Shown: in pieces, positions 53,516 through 61,731 of the stretch | Position numbering within the stretch: position 1 is the stretch's first letter | Layout of the letters: each line of letters starts with the position of its first letter | NCBI RefSeq assembly: GCF_000745965.1 | Contig: NZ_JQKI01000015.1 | Coordinates: forward strand, 62,001 to 126,000 | DNA: 64,000 bases | Source: Edaphobacter aggregans DSM 19364 | Lineage (GTDB): Bacteria; Acidobacteriota; Terriglobia; Terriglobales; Acidobacteriaceae | Direction of reading: 5' to 3' | Position numbers and translations under genes: made by a program | Notes under the pieces: model-generated | Told to the model about the DNA's origin: nothing | What the model saw: the letters and a program-made list of their open reading frames with translations, nothing else | Database searches by the model: none

Positions 53516-54256
53516 CTAGGGGTTGGCGAGGAAGCGGTAGCCGACGCCGCGCACGGTGATGAGGTGTTGCGGACTCGAGGGGTCGTCTTCGATGTAGCGG
53601 CGGAGGCGGACGATGAAGTTGTCGATGGCGCGGGTGTCTGTATCTTCGTGGACGCGCCATACCTGATCGAGGATCTCTTTGCGGGAGACGATCTGGCCTT
53701 CGCGCTCGGTGAGGTAGCGGAGGAGGTCGGCCTCCATGACGGTGAGGTGCGTGGTGCGATTGGGGGCGACGAGCTCGAGGTGGTCGAAGCGGATGGTGCG
53801 GTGGTTAAAGGCGTACTCGTCTTTTGGCTGCGGAGGCTCGGGTGTGGCGTCGCTTGCGGTCTGCGCGCGCTGCCAGGATGTGCGGCGGAGGAGGGATTTG
53901 ATGCGGACGAGGAGGATGCTGAGGTCGAAGGGCTTGGGCAGGTAGTCGTCGGCGCCTGCTTCGAGTCCCTCGAGGACGTCTTCTGGGCGAGAGCGTGCCG
54001 TGAGCATGAGGACGGGGGTGTAACGCTGAGCCTTGCGGAGGGCGCGGACGATCTCGAAGCCGTCGGTGCCGGGGAGCATGCAGTCGAGGACGACGGCAGC
54101 GATGCGCTCGGTGGGATTGAGGAGCCAGGCGAGAGCGGCATCGCCGTCGGCTTCGTGGTGGGTGCGGTAGCCTTCGGCCTGGAGATTGAAGAGGAGGCCC
54201 TGGGCGAGGTGCTCTTCGTCTTCGACGACGGCGATGAGAGGTTGAGCTTCGTTCAT
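53516..54256 (-). CDS. Response regulator, OmpR/PhoB type
   Basis: 246 residues. Receiver domain with VVEDEEH (acidic pocket), phospho-acceptor Asp58 (VVLDCMLPG), Thr in MLTARSRPED and Lys108 in DDYLPKPFD. A linker with TPEPPQPKDE leads to a winged-helix DNA-binding domain ending RGVGYRFLANP. The matching histidine kinase is 628 bases upstream on the same strand, with a DinB gene inserted between on the opposite strand. Confidence 0.93.
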   Translation of the reverse strand: MNEAQPLIAVVEDEEHLAQGLLFNLQAEGYRTHHEADGDAALAWLLNPTERIAAVVLDCMLPGTDGFEIVRALRKAQRYTPVLMLTARSRPEDVLEGLEAGADDYLPKPFDLSILLVRIKSLLRRTSWQRAQTASDATPEPPQPKDEYAFNHRTIRFDHLELVAPNRTTHLTVMEADLLRYLTEREGQIVSRKEILDQVWRVHEDTDTRAIDNFIVRLRRYIEDDPSSPQHLITVRGVGYRFLANP

Positions 54257-54338
54257 TCGGTTCACCAGGTGCGTTCTCTTGATATTAAACTGGCGAGCAG
54301 CGATGGTCCGGGGCGGGTTTCTCTTTAAAGGGACGACG

Positions 54339-54887
54339 ATGGATGACAGATTCAGCCTGGTAGGGTTCGAGAGGCAAATCGACGCGATCGATGAGACGAT
54401 TCTGCGGCTGATGGATTCGAAGGCAGATTTGAATAGGAGGCCTACCCCTGGCAGCTGGTCGATCGCGCAGTGCATCCATCATCTGAATTTGACTACGGAT
54501 GCATTCCTGACGGCGTGGCGCGATGCGGAGAGAGTTGTGCTTGCGGGACAGGGTACGGAGTCCAGGCCGTATGGATGGTTTCTGCGAAGGATGCTGTGGA
54601 CGATGGAGCCGCCATATCGGATGAAGACGAAGACGGCTAAGGGGTTTCAACCTGGAGAGGTGGACAGCGGCCTTTTCACGCTCGAGGCGTTTCGTGAGAG
54701 ACAACCGCTGGTGAAGGATGCTGCGCGGGAGGCCTGCGGATACGATCTGACGCGAAGCCGGGTGCGATCGCCGTTTGTATCGTGGATGCGTTATCCGCTG
54801 GGATTCTCTTTCGATCTGTTTGCGGCACACGAGCGCCGACATCTCTGGCAGGCGGGGGAGATTGAGCGCGTGTCGCTTACGGGCTAA
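54339..54887 (+). CDS. DinB-superfamily protein
   Basis: 182 residues, a four-helix bundle of the DinB/YfiT type. Conserved positions: RRPTPGSWSIAQCIHHLNLT with the first metal-binding His, and HERRHLWQA near the C-terminus with the other histidines. Family members use a metal for thiol-linked transfer or hydrolysis; the substrate is unknown. Its stop overlaps that of the histidine kinase by 4 bases (convergent), and its start is close to the divergent response regulator. ATG 54339 begins the conserved protein. Confidence 0.85.
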   Translation: MDDRFSLVGFERQIDAIDETILRLMDSKADLNRRPTPGSWSIAQCIHHLNLTTDAFLTAWRDAERVVLAGQGTESRPYGWFLRRMLWTMEPPYRMKTKTAKGFQPGEVDSGLFTLEAFRERQPLVKDAAREACGYDLTRSRVRSPFVSWMRYPLGFSFDLFAAHERRHLWQAGEIERVSLTG

Positions 54888-55825
54888 GCGGACACGGCCG
54901 CCGTGGCGGGGGCGGGACCAACAGGACTGGCGAGGGGCAGGGTGATGGTGATGGTGGTGCCCTGATTGGGGCCGGGGCTGGATGCCTTGGCTTCGCCGCC
55001 GTGCTGGCGGGCGATGTTGCGGACGAGGAAGAGTCCGAGGCCGGTGCCCTTGATGCGGAGCATGGTGCGTCCGGGGACGCGGTAGAAGCGCCGGAAGATG
55101 CGTTTGTGCTGGTTGGGAGGGAGGCCGACGCCGGTGTCGGTGACGCGAAGCTCCGCCCAGGTGTAGTGGGTGATGGAGAGAGAGCAGCGGACGTGGACGC
55201 CATCGGGGGAGTACTTGACGGCGTTGTCGAGGAGGTTGAGGACGGCGATGCGGAGGTCTTCGGCGATGCCCATGATGCGGAGATGGACGGCGCCGGGGAT
55301 GGGCTCGAGGACGATGGCGTCTGGTGCGAGGTGGTGGCGCTGAAGGGTGATGGCGATGCAGTCGGCGACGAGCGGCTCGAGGTCGACGACGGTGCGGTTC
55401 TGCTGGCGCAGCTTCTGGCCGAGCTGGCCGGCCTTGAGGACCTGCTCGACGGTGGCGAGGAGGCGGTCCGAGTCGGCGAGCATGATGGAGTAGAACTGCT
55501 GGCGCTGGGCCTCGTCGACGGGACGGCGCTGGAGAGTCTCGAGGTAGAGTCGGATGCTGGTGATGGGGGTCTTGAGCTCGTGGGTGACGGCGTTGAGGAA
55601 GGAGTCCTGGCGGTCGTTGCGGCGGACCTCGCGGACGAGAAAGATGGTGTTGAGGACGACGCCGGCGACGAGGATGGCGAAGAAGATGATGCCGAGGACG
55701 AGGAGCGCGAGATGGCCCTTGTTGTGGATGATCCAGGTGATGTTGAGAAAGATGGTGAGGCCTGTGAGCAGTACGCCGAGCGTGATGAAGATTGCAATGG
55801 TTCCGCGGCGTCGGTTGATGTTCAT
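54884..55825 (-). CDS. Membrane sensor histidine kinase
   Basis: 313 residues. Two N-terminal membrane helices (~8-30 and ~39-65) with a very short periplasmic loop, so it probably senses a membrane or intracellular signal. HisKA domain with His82 in VTHELKTPITS; HATPase motifs NLLDNAVKYSPDG (N box), DTGVGLPP (G1), KGTGLGLFLVRNIARQHGG (G2). The tail is Ala/Pro-rich. Cognate regulator is at 53516-54256. Confidence 0.92.
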   Translation of the reverse strand: MNINRRRGTIAIFITLGVLLTGLTIFLNITWIIHNKGHLALLVLGIIFFAILVAGVVLNTIFLVREVRRNDRQDSFLNAVTHELKTPITSIRLYLETLQRRPVDEAQRQQFYSIMLADSDRLLATVEQVLKAGQLGQKLRQQNRTVVDLEPLVADCIAITLQRHHLAPDAIVLEPIPGAVHLRIMGIAEDLRIAVLNLLDNAVKYSPDGVHVRCSLSITHYTWAELRVTDTGVGLPPNQHKRIFRRFYRVPGRTMLRIKGTGLGLFLVRNIARQHGGEAKASSPGPNQGTTITITLPLASPVGPAPATAAVSA

Positions 55826-55882
55826 GCCCTTGAGGTCCCTTGGCGAAGTATACGAGGCTGGGGAGATTTCGGAAGGGGTAGG

Positions 55883-56329
55883 ATGGTGGGCATGGATCGA
55901 CGTAGCTTACTGCAGGTGATGGGGGCGGCAGCCGTTGTGCCGTTCATGGGCGGATCGGAGCTGAAGGCCGAGGCCGCAGTCGATGGTGTGGACAAGGATA
56001 CGGTGTACGAGCTGCGCATCTATCACACGCCGGAGGGCAAGCTTGAGCCGCTGCTGGCGCGGTTCCGCGGGGCGGAGAGAGGGATCTTCGAGCGGCTGGG
56101 GATGCACTGCGTGGCGTTTTGGACGGCGACGGACGAGCCTCTGAAGGGGCGGACGCTGATCTACATGCTGCGGCACAAGAGCCGCGCGATTGCGGATAAG
56201 AACTGGGAGGCGTTCCGCGCCGATCCGGAGTGGGTGAAGCTGAAGGCGACGTCGGAGGCGAATGGGCCGCTGGTGGAGAAGCACGAGTCCTACTTCATGT
56301 CGCTGACAGATTTTTCGCCGGTGCTGTAA
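55883..56329 (+). CDS. NIPSNAP-family protein, exported
   Basis: About 148 residues. A Tat-like signal (MDRRSLLQVMGAAAVVPFMGG) precedes a NIPSNAP ferredoxin-like domain: VYELRIYHTPEGKLEPLLARFR, RLGMHCVAFWTATDEPLKGRTLIYMLRHKS, and WEAFRADPEWVKLKATSEANGPL. Function of bacterial NIPSNAP proteins is unknown. ATG 55883 has a good AAGGGG site; the in-frame ATG 55892 (MDRRS) gives the cleaner twin-arginine start. Confidence 0.85.
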   Translation: MVGMDRRSLLQVMGAAAVVPFMGGSELKAEAAVDGVDKDTVYELRIYHTPEGKLEPLLARFRGAERGIFERLGMHCVAFWTATDEPLKGRTLIYMLRHKSRAIADKNWEAFRADPEWVKLKATSEANGPLVEKHESYFMSLTDFSPVL

Positions 56330-56404
56330 GTCTGCCGGTCTGAGATGAGAGAGCCGCGCCTGGAGATGTTTCCGGCGCGGCTTGAGTTGTCAGCGGGCAG
56401 TTAG

Positions 56405-57379
56405 TTAGTTGGAGCGGAACTCGGCGCGGCAGCCGCGGTCGACCCAGAGGCCATGACGATCGGTGCCCCAGGTCTGGCCCTGGACGCAGGGCGAGCCGCT
56501 GATCTGGCGAGAGAGGGAGACGTTGCCCGGATTTACGCCGCTCGGAAGCGAGCAGTAGTGGCGTCCTCCGTCGTCGGAGGAGCAGGTGAAGGTGCGGCCG
56601 GCACTGTTACCGGAACCGGAGCCCCAGTTGCCCCCTCCATTGCCGCCCCCTGCGACAAACTCGGCGCGGCAGCCACGGTCTACCCAGATTCCGCTTTTGT
56701 CCCATCCCCAGGTCTGTCCCTGCGTGCAGGGTGAGCCGCTGCGCTGATTGACGAGACGAACACCGCCGCGTGTGTTGGCGCTGCAGAAGTGACGTCCGCC
56801 GTCTTCGGAGGCGCAGTAGATCGTGCCCGCCCCTGACCCGCCTCCGCCTCCCCAGTTTCCGCCATTGCCTCCCTGGCCGATGAGGAACTCGGCGCGGCAG
56901 CCACGATCGACCCAGACACCATTGCGATCCCATCCCCAGGTCTGACCCTGGGTGCAGGGAGAGCCGCTTCGCTGGCGAACCATCTGGACCCCGCCTCGTG
57001 TGTCGGCGTTGCAGTAGTTGCGACGGCCATCATCGGAGGCGCAGGTGAGGGTTTGGCCGGTGCCGCCTCCGCCGGCATTTCCTCCGCGGCCGGTGACGAA
57101 GTCGGCACGGCAGCCGCGGTCGACCCAGATGCCATTACGATCCCATCCCCAGGTCTGTCCCTGCGTGCAGGATGAGCCGCTGCGCTGGCGGACTAACTGA
57201 ACTCCACCTCGCGTGTCTGCATTGCAGTAGTTGCGCTTGCCATCGTCGGAGGAACAGGTGATGGTCTGGCCGCCGTCGTAGTAGCCGGGCTGGGCATGGG
57301 TGGGTGAGGGATTTCCCAGAACAGCACAGGTGAGAAGCAACAGTACTATGAGAGGGAGAAATTTGAACTTCGCAAACAT
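56405..57379 (-). CDS. Secreted protein with four DUF3011 repeats
   Basis: 324 residues. A signal peptide (FLPLIVLLLLTCAVLGNPSPTHAQ) is followed by four tandem modules of about 60 residues separated by Gly/Asn/Trp-rich linkers. Each module has the pattern TCxSxDGxRxYC, then SGSxCxQGQTWGWDxxGIWVDRGCRAEF, with four cysteines that probably form two disulfides. This matches the DUF3011 domain. Function unknown; lectin or matrix roles have been suggested for Cys-rich repeats. The last repeat differs most (SLPSGVNPGNVSLSRQ). Confidence 0.85.
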   Translation of the reverse strand: MFAKFKFLPLIVLLLLTCAVLGNPSPTHAQPGYYDGGQTITCSSDDGKRNYCNADTRGGVQLVRQRSGSSCTQGQTWGWDRNGIWVDRGCRADFVTGRGGNAGGGGTGQTLTCASDDGRRNYCNADTRGGVQMVRQRSGSPCTQGQTWGWDRNGVWVDRGCRAEFLIGQGGNGGNWGGGGGSGAGTIYCASEDGGRHFCSANTRGGVRLVNQRSGSPCTQGQTWGWDKSGIWVDRGCRAEFVAGGGNGGGNWGSGSGNSAGRTFTCSSDDGGRHYCSLPSGVNPGNVSLSRQISGSPCVQGQTWGTDRHGLWVDRGCRAEFRSN

Positions 57380-57533
57380 AGGGGCCCCTTTTTTCGAAAG
57401 ATCTGGCATGACAGCAGCACTGCAGAGGGCCGATGGATCCGGCCAGAGGAGGATAACCTCCGTCGAGTGTGATGCGGTTTTTTCTCTCTGGGTAGGTAAC
57501 AGGGAAGGGGGCTGTGGCATAGAGAGTTAAATG

Positions 57534-57567
57534 CCGAAGGGCGCAGACTATGCCCTGCGCCCTTCGG
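57534..57567 (-). terminator. Terminator-like hairpin after the desaturase gene
   Basis: Perfect 13-bp stem CCGAAGGGCGCAG (57534-57546) / CTGCGCCCTTCGG (57555-57567), 22 bases beyond the desaturase stop; CATTTAACT follows on the minus strand. Confidence 0.75.
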
Positions 57568-57588
57568 TTACTGCTGTCACTGAATAAA

Positions 57589-58575
57589 TTACATTCCTGC
57601 GGGCTTCGGGTTGGCTGGATCGAACTTGGCGATCTGGACCTTCTTGGCGAGGCCGATCTTTTCGAGAAGCCAGATGCCGTAGTAGTTGATGTCGAACTCG
57701 TACCAGGCGAGGCCGTGGCGGGCGCTGACCGGGTGAGCGTGGTGGTTGTTGTGCCAGCCCTCGCCGCCGGTGAGGAGGGCGACCCACCAGTTGTTGCGCG
57801 AGTCGTCGTGGGTCTCGAAGCGGCGCTTGCCCCAGAGGTGTGTGGCCGAGTTGACCAGCCAGGTGGCGTGCAGGCCGAGCGTGACGCGGAGGAAGGTTCC
57901 CCAGAGGACCATGCCAATGGCTCCGGCGAGGCGATGGCCGGGGGAGGCGAGCCCGGCGCCCAGCGCGAGTTGGAGGAAGCCTGCGATGGTGAGCGGGAGC
58001 CAGTGGTACTTCGAGAGCCAGACGTGGACGGGGTCGCGGGTGAGGTCGGGAGCATAGCGGCCGAGCAGCGCGGTCTCCGAGTGCAGGGAGCGTCCGGAGA
58101 TGATCCAGCCGGCGTGCGCCCACCAGGTTCCGTCGTGCGGAGTGTGGGGGTCGCCCTCGTGGTCGGAGTTCTGATGATGGACGCGGTGGGTGGCGACCCA
58201 GAAGATCGGTCCGCCCTCGAGCGCCATGGTGCCGCAGGTGGTCAGGAAGTACTCGACCCACTTGGGCGTCTTGTATCCGCGGTGCGTGAGCAGGCGGTGA
58301 TAGGCCATGCCGATGCCGACGTTGATGGCGAAGAAGTACATCACGGCGGCGACGGCGAGGTTGGTCCAGGAGAAGAAGAAGAGTGCAGCGATGGCTCCGA
58401 TGTGGAAGATCGCCATCGCGATGGCGGTGATCCAGTTGATGCGGCCTTCCTGGTGCTCGCGGCCCATGCGGAGGTCTTCGCGAACCTTGCGCGCGGTGCG
58501 CGCGGCGGCGGGCTGCGAACCCTCGATGACGGGGGCCTGTGTGATCTCTTCGGGGGTAATCAGGGAGGGACTCAT
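57589..58575 (-). CDS. Fatty acid (acyl-CoA delta-9 type) desaturase
   Basis: 328 residues, four membrane helices and the three histidine boxes of the membrane desaturases: HRLLTHR (~93-99), HRVHHQ and HNNHHAHP. The GGPIFWVATHRVHHQNSDHEGDPH and GEGWHNNHHAHPVSARHG segments mark the acyl-CoA or acyl-lipid delta-9 group. It would introduce a double bond into membrane fatty acids using O2. Divergent from the ArsR regulator, with about 200 bases between the starts. Confidence 0.93.
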   Translation of the reverse strand: MSPSLITPEEITQAPVIEGSQPAAARTARKVREDLRMGREHQEGRINWITAIAMAIFHIGAIAALFFFSWTNLAVAAVMYFFAINVGIGMAYHRLLTHRGYKTPKWVEYFLTTCGTMALEGGPIFWVATHRVHHQNSDHEGDPHTPHDGTWWAHAGWIISGRSLHSETALLGRYAPDLTRDPVHVWLSKYHWLPLTIAGFLQLALGAGLASPGHRLAGAIGMVLWGTFLRVTLGLHATWLVNSATHLWGKRRFETHDDSRNNWWVALLTGGEGWHNNHHAHPVSARHGLAWYEFDINYYGIWLLEKIGLAKKVQIAKFDPANPKPAGM

Positions 58576-58739
58576 GATGACTTTTCGCTTCCTTTGGAGC
58601 TTCTATTTCCGAAGCTAACAGGGTGCGGAGAACGCGGTTGTAAGACTTTTGTAATGGCTGGTGGATGTGCGGTTAGGGGCCTTCCGGAGCAGGAAAAGAA
58701 GGGGGCGCAGTTGGTCTGCAAAATTTTCTGAATCCGGGG

Positions 58740-58767
58740 TTTACATATTCTCATATAGGAATATATT
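58740..58767 (+). promoter_or_regulatory. Promoter with an inverted repeat upstream of the ArsR gene
   Basis: TTTACA (58740-58745) and TATATT (58762-58767) with a 16-base spacer form a good promoter. Between and over them lies ATATTC (58745-58750) ... GAATAT (58759-58764), an inverted repeat with an 8-base gap, placed to act as the operator of an autoregulating ArsR dimer. Confidence 0.55.
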
Positions 58768-58776
58768 TTCTTAGCC

Positions 58777-59154
58777 ATGCCGAGAGCCGCCACTACCGCT
58801 GATGTCTTCAATGCGATCGCCGAGCCTCGCCGGAGGGAGATTATCGGCGTGCTGGTGGATGGGCGGGAGCATGCCGTCGGCGATGTGGTGAAGGTGTTGC
58901 GGATGCCGCAGCCGGCAGTCTCCAAGCATCTTGGCGTGCTGCGCAAGGTTGGCGTGGTGACGGTGGTGAAGCGTGGCCAGCACCGGATGTACCGGCTGAA
59001 CGCGGCGGAGCTGAAGCCCGTGCACGACTGGGTGAAGACGTTTGAGAGGTACTGGACGAACCAGATCTCGAGGATCAAGGAGAGGGCTGAGCAGAAGGCC
59101 GCCTCCGGAGCCATTGCTCCACCGTCGGCGAAGAAGCACGACGGAGAGGACTAG
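58777..59154 (+). CDS. ArsR-family transcriptional regulator
   Basis: 125 residues. Winged helix: FNAIAEPRRREIIGVLVDGREHAVGDVVKVLRMPQPAVSKHLGVLRKVGVVTVVKRGQHRMYRLNAAELK (seen as separate helices). The metal-binding cysteines of ArsR/SmtB are absent, and it resembles the group usually paired with SRPBCC/AHSA1 genes. No such partner follows here. The C-terminus is Lys/Ala-rich. Confidence 0.9.
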   Translation: MPRAATTADVFNAIAEPRRREIIGVLVDGREHAVGDVVKVLRMPQPAVSKHLGVLRKVGVVTVVKRGQHRMYRLNAAELKPVHDWVKTFERYWTNQISRIKERAEQKAASGAIAPPSAKKHDGED

Positions 59155-59186
59155 AAGGCGAACCCAAATTGCGAGAGGCCTGATTT

Positions 59187-59363
59187 TCAAAGCAAGAGTT
59201 GGCGGGAAGGACGAATGGTGCTGCGGAGGAGTTCGCTCCGCTGCGCATGGAAGAGCATCACGGACATGAGCAGCCCCAGCACCGCCGTACACCCGCCGAC
59301 AAACGCCAGCCGCAGCCACTGCGCGGCCATCATCGAGATCTCGAGCCCCGTCGCCAGCGCCAC
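59187..59363 (-). CDS. Candidate small membrane protein (58 aa)
   Basis: A GTG at 59363 opens a 58-codon frame ending at 59187. The product has a hydrophobic segment (LAFVGGCTAVLGLLMSVMLF) after MMAAQWLR and a basic tail (RSTIRPSRQLLL). No clear ribosome site. The region 59155-59548 (394 bases) holds nothing else I can support; this may be a remnant. Confidence 0.3.
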   Translation of the reverse strand: MALATGLEISMMAAQWLRLAFVGGCTAVLGLLMSVMLFHAQRSELLRSTIRPSRQLLL

Positions 59364-59548
59364 ATTGAGGGCGGTTCGCGGCCTGGCTGCGGGACGGTGA
59401 GTTTCACGTCTGGGAGAGGCCTTATTTTTAGCAATGATGAGAAGCCTTCACGTGTGAAATTGAAAATTCTCTTTTGAGTGACGAGTGGTTCGTTGGGGAA
59501 ATAGAATCTCTGTGGAACGCGTTTCAAGTGTTGTTCCGGAGGTGGGGT

Positions 59549-60289
59549 CTGCGAGTCGCTCTGTTTATCACCTGCTACAACGACACTCTGTTTCCTGAGA
59601 CGGGCAAGGCAGTCGTGACGGTACTGGAGCGACTGGGCCACGCGGTCGAGTTTCCCTCGGGACAGACCTGTTGCGGCCAGATGCACTGGAACACCGGCTA
59701 TCAGTCTGAGGCGCTGCCGCTGGTGGGGCGTTTCATTGCGCAGTTTTGTCATGCCGAGGCTGTGGTGGTTCCCTCGTCGAGCTGCGTTGCGATGATGCGC
59801 GACCACTATCCAAAGATGGCGGAAGAGATCGGCGACCGGAAGCTGATGGCGGAGGTGGCGGAGCTTCTGCCGCGTGTGTTTGAGTTCTCGGAGTTTCTGA
59901 CGAAGCGGCTGGGACTGGAGGATGTGGGGGCGTACTATCCGCATCGTGTGACGTACCATGCGAGCTGCCACGGGCTGCGGAATCTTGGGTTGGGCGATGG
60001 TCCGCAGAGGCTGCTGCGCGCGGTGAAGGGAATCGACCTGGTGCAGATCGACCACATGGAGCAGTGCTGCGGCTTCGGCGGAACGTTCGCGGTGAAGAAC
60101 GCCGACGTGTCGAGCGCGATGCTGGCCGAGAAGACGACAGCGGTGCTGAACACGGCGGCGGAGGCCTGCACGGCATGCGACAACAGCTGCCTGATGCACA
60201 TACAGGGAGCACTGCACCGGCAGCGGACCGGCGTGCGGACGGTTCATCTGGCGGAGATTCTGGCCGGCGCCGAGGAGGCAGGCCGATGA
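59549..60289 (+). CDS. lutA: LutA, lactate utilisation iron-sulfur protein
   Basis: About 246 residues. Subunit of the LutABC L-lactate oxidation complex. Two CCG-type cysteine-rich repeats are visible: SGQTCCGQMHWNTGY with SSSCVAMMRDHY, and ASCHGLRNLG with QCCGFGGTFAVKN. The start is unusual: GGAGG at 59538-59542 lies six bases before a CTG codon (59549) from which the protein reads LRVALFITCYNDTLFPETG, the normal LutA beginning. An open frame from TTG 59474 adds 25 residues not typical of LutA. Overlaps lutB by ATGA. Confidence 0.88.
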   Translation: MRVALFITCYNDTLFPETGKAVVTVLERLGHAVEFPSGQTCCGQMHWNTGYQSEALPLVGRFIAQFCHAEAVVVPSSSCVAMMRDHYPKMAEEIGDRKLMAEVAELLPRVFEFSEFLTKRLGLEDVGAYYPHRVTYHASCHGLRNLGLGDGPQRLLRAVKGIDLVQIDHMEQCCGFGGTFAVKNADVSSAMLAEKTTAVLNTAAEACTACDNSCLMHIQGALHRQRTGVRTVHLAEILAGAEEAGR

Positions 60290-61731
60290 GCGCAGGACTT
60301 AACGTGCTTGATCCGAAGACGTCGCCGGCGTTTCCGATCGCCGCGCGAGAGATGCTGGAGGACACGCAGCTGCGGAAGAACGTCCGTCATGCGACGGAGG
60401 TGATTCAGGCCAAGCGCGCTCGCGTGGTGGGCGAGATGCCGGACTGGCAGCAGCTTCGCGAGAGCGGGAGGCAGATTCGCGAGCATGCGATGGCGAACCT
60501 CGACTACTACCTTGAGGAGTTCGAGCACAACTGCACGCGCGCGGGAGGCAAGGTTCACTGGGCTCGCGATGGCGAGGAGACGAAGCGCATCGTCACGGCG
60601 CTGGTGAAGGCGAGCGGATCGGACGAGGTCATCAAGATCAAGTCGATGACGACGGAGGAGATTCATCTGAACCTCGCGCTCGAGGCAGCGGGCGTGCGTG
60701 CGTACGAGACGGACCTTGCGGAGCTGATTATTCAGCTGGGGCATGATCAGCCATCGCACATTGTTGTTCCGGCGCTGCACAAGAATCGCCAGCAGATTCG
60801 GGAGATCTTTCAGCGCGAGATGAATCTGCCGGAGCTGGGAGATAAGCCGCAGGATCTGGCCGATGCTGCGCGGAGATTTCTGCGCGAGAAGTTTCTGCGG
60901 GTGAAGACGGCGGTGAGCGGAGCGAACTTCCTGATTGCGGAGACGGGCGGGGTCTGCATCGTGGAGAGCGAAGGCAACGGAAGGATGTGCCTGACGCTGC
61001 CGGAGACGCTGATCACGATTGCGGGGATCGACAAGGTGCTTCCGCGCTTCGAGGACCTGGAGGTGATGCTGCAGCTTCTGCCGCGTTCTGCAACGGGCGA
61101 GCGGATGAATCCGTACAACTCGGTCTGGACGGGCGTGCATGCGGACGATGGACCGCGCAGCTTCCATGTGGTGCTGATGGACAACGCGCGTACGGAGGTG
61201 CTGGCCGACAAAGAAGGACGGCAGACGCTGCACTGCATTCGCTGCGGCGCGTGCCAGAATGCTTGCCCGGTGTATCGGCAGACGGGAGGCCACGCCTATG
61301 GTTCGGTGTATGCGGGACCGATCGGGGCGATCCTGACGCCGCAGCTGCAGCAGATGCATCATGCGCAGTCGCTGCCGTATGCGTCGTCGCTGTGTGGGGC
61401 GTGTTACGAGGTCTGTCCGGTGAAGATCAACATCCCGGAGGTGTTGATTCACCTGAGGAATAAGGTCGTCGAGCAGAAGGGGCTGAGCGCCGAGGCGGTG
61501 GCGATGAAGGCGATGGCAGCGATCTTTCGCAGCGAGTGGAGGTTCCGCGCGGCGCAGAGACTGGGTCGCGTGGCCGAGGCTCCGCTGGTCCGCAAGGACG
61601 GGCAGGGCGGAGGATGGATCGGCTGGCTGCCGGGGCTGCTGGGCGGCTGGACGCAGGTGAGAGATCTGCAGGAGATGCCAAAGGAGACGTTCCGCGACTG
61701 GTGGGAGAAGAGAGGAAGCCATGGCAACTGA
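60286..61731 (+). CDS. lutB: LutB, lactate utilisation iron-sulfur protein
   Basis: 481 residues. Contains a LUD/YkgG-like domain (about 65-300) and two [4Fe-4S] motifs: CIRCGACQNACPVY (from Cys317) and CGACYEVCPVKINIP (from Cys370). An added C-terminal segment (WRFRAAQRLGRVAEAPLVRK, LRDLQEMPKETFRDWW-like) is typical of LutB. ATG overlaps the lutA stop; lutC overlaps its last 11 bases. Together LutABC oxidise lactate to pyruvate. Confidence 0.94.
   Translation: MSAGLNVLDPKTSPAFPIAAREMLEDTQLRKNVRHATEVIQAKRARVVGEMPDWQQLRESGRQIREHAMANLDYYLEEFEHNCTRAGGKVHWARDGEETKRIVTALVKASGSDEVIKIKSMTTEEIHLNLALEAAGVRAYETDLAELIIQLGHDQPSHIVVPALHKNRQQIREIFQREMNLPELGDKPQDLADAARRFLREKFLRVKTAVSGANFLIAETGGVCIVESEGNGRMCLTLPETLITIAGIDKVLPRFEDLEVMLQLLPRSATGERMNPYNSVWTGVHADDGPRSFHVVLMDNARTEVLADKEGRQTLHCIRCGACQNACPVYRQTGGHAYGSVYAGPIGAILTPQLQQMHHAQSLPYASSLCGACYEVCPVKINIPEVLIHLRNKVVEQKGLSAEAVAMKAMAAIFRSEWRFRAAQRLGRVAEAPLVRKDGQGGGWIGWLPGLLGGWTQVRDLQEMPKETFRDWWEKRGSHGN

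Noticed and set aside
56405-57379. CRISPR-like repeated DNA
   Set aside because: The four repeats are ~180 bases long, in frame and encode DUF3011 modules.
57550-58731. A 393-codon frame opposite the desaturase gene
   Set aside because: The opposite strand has three histidine boxes of a real desaturase; the frame is an antisense shadow.
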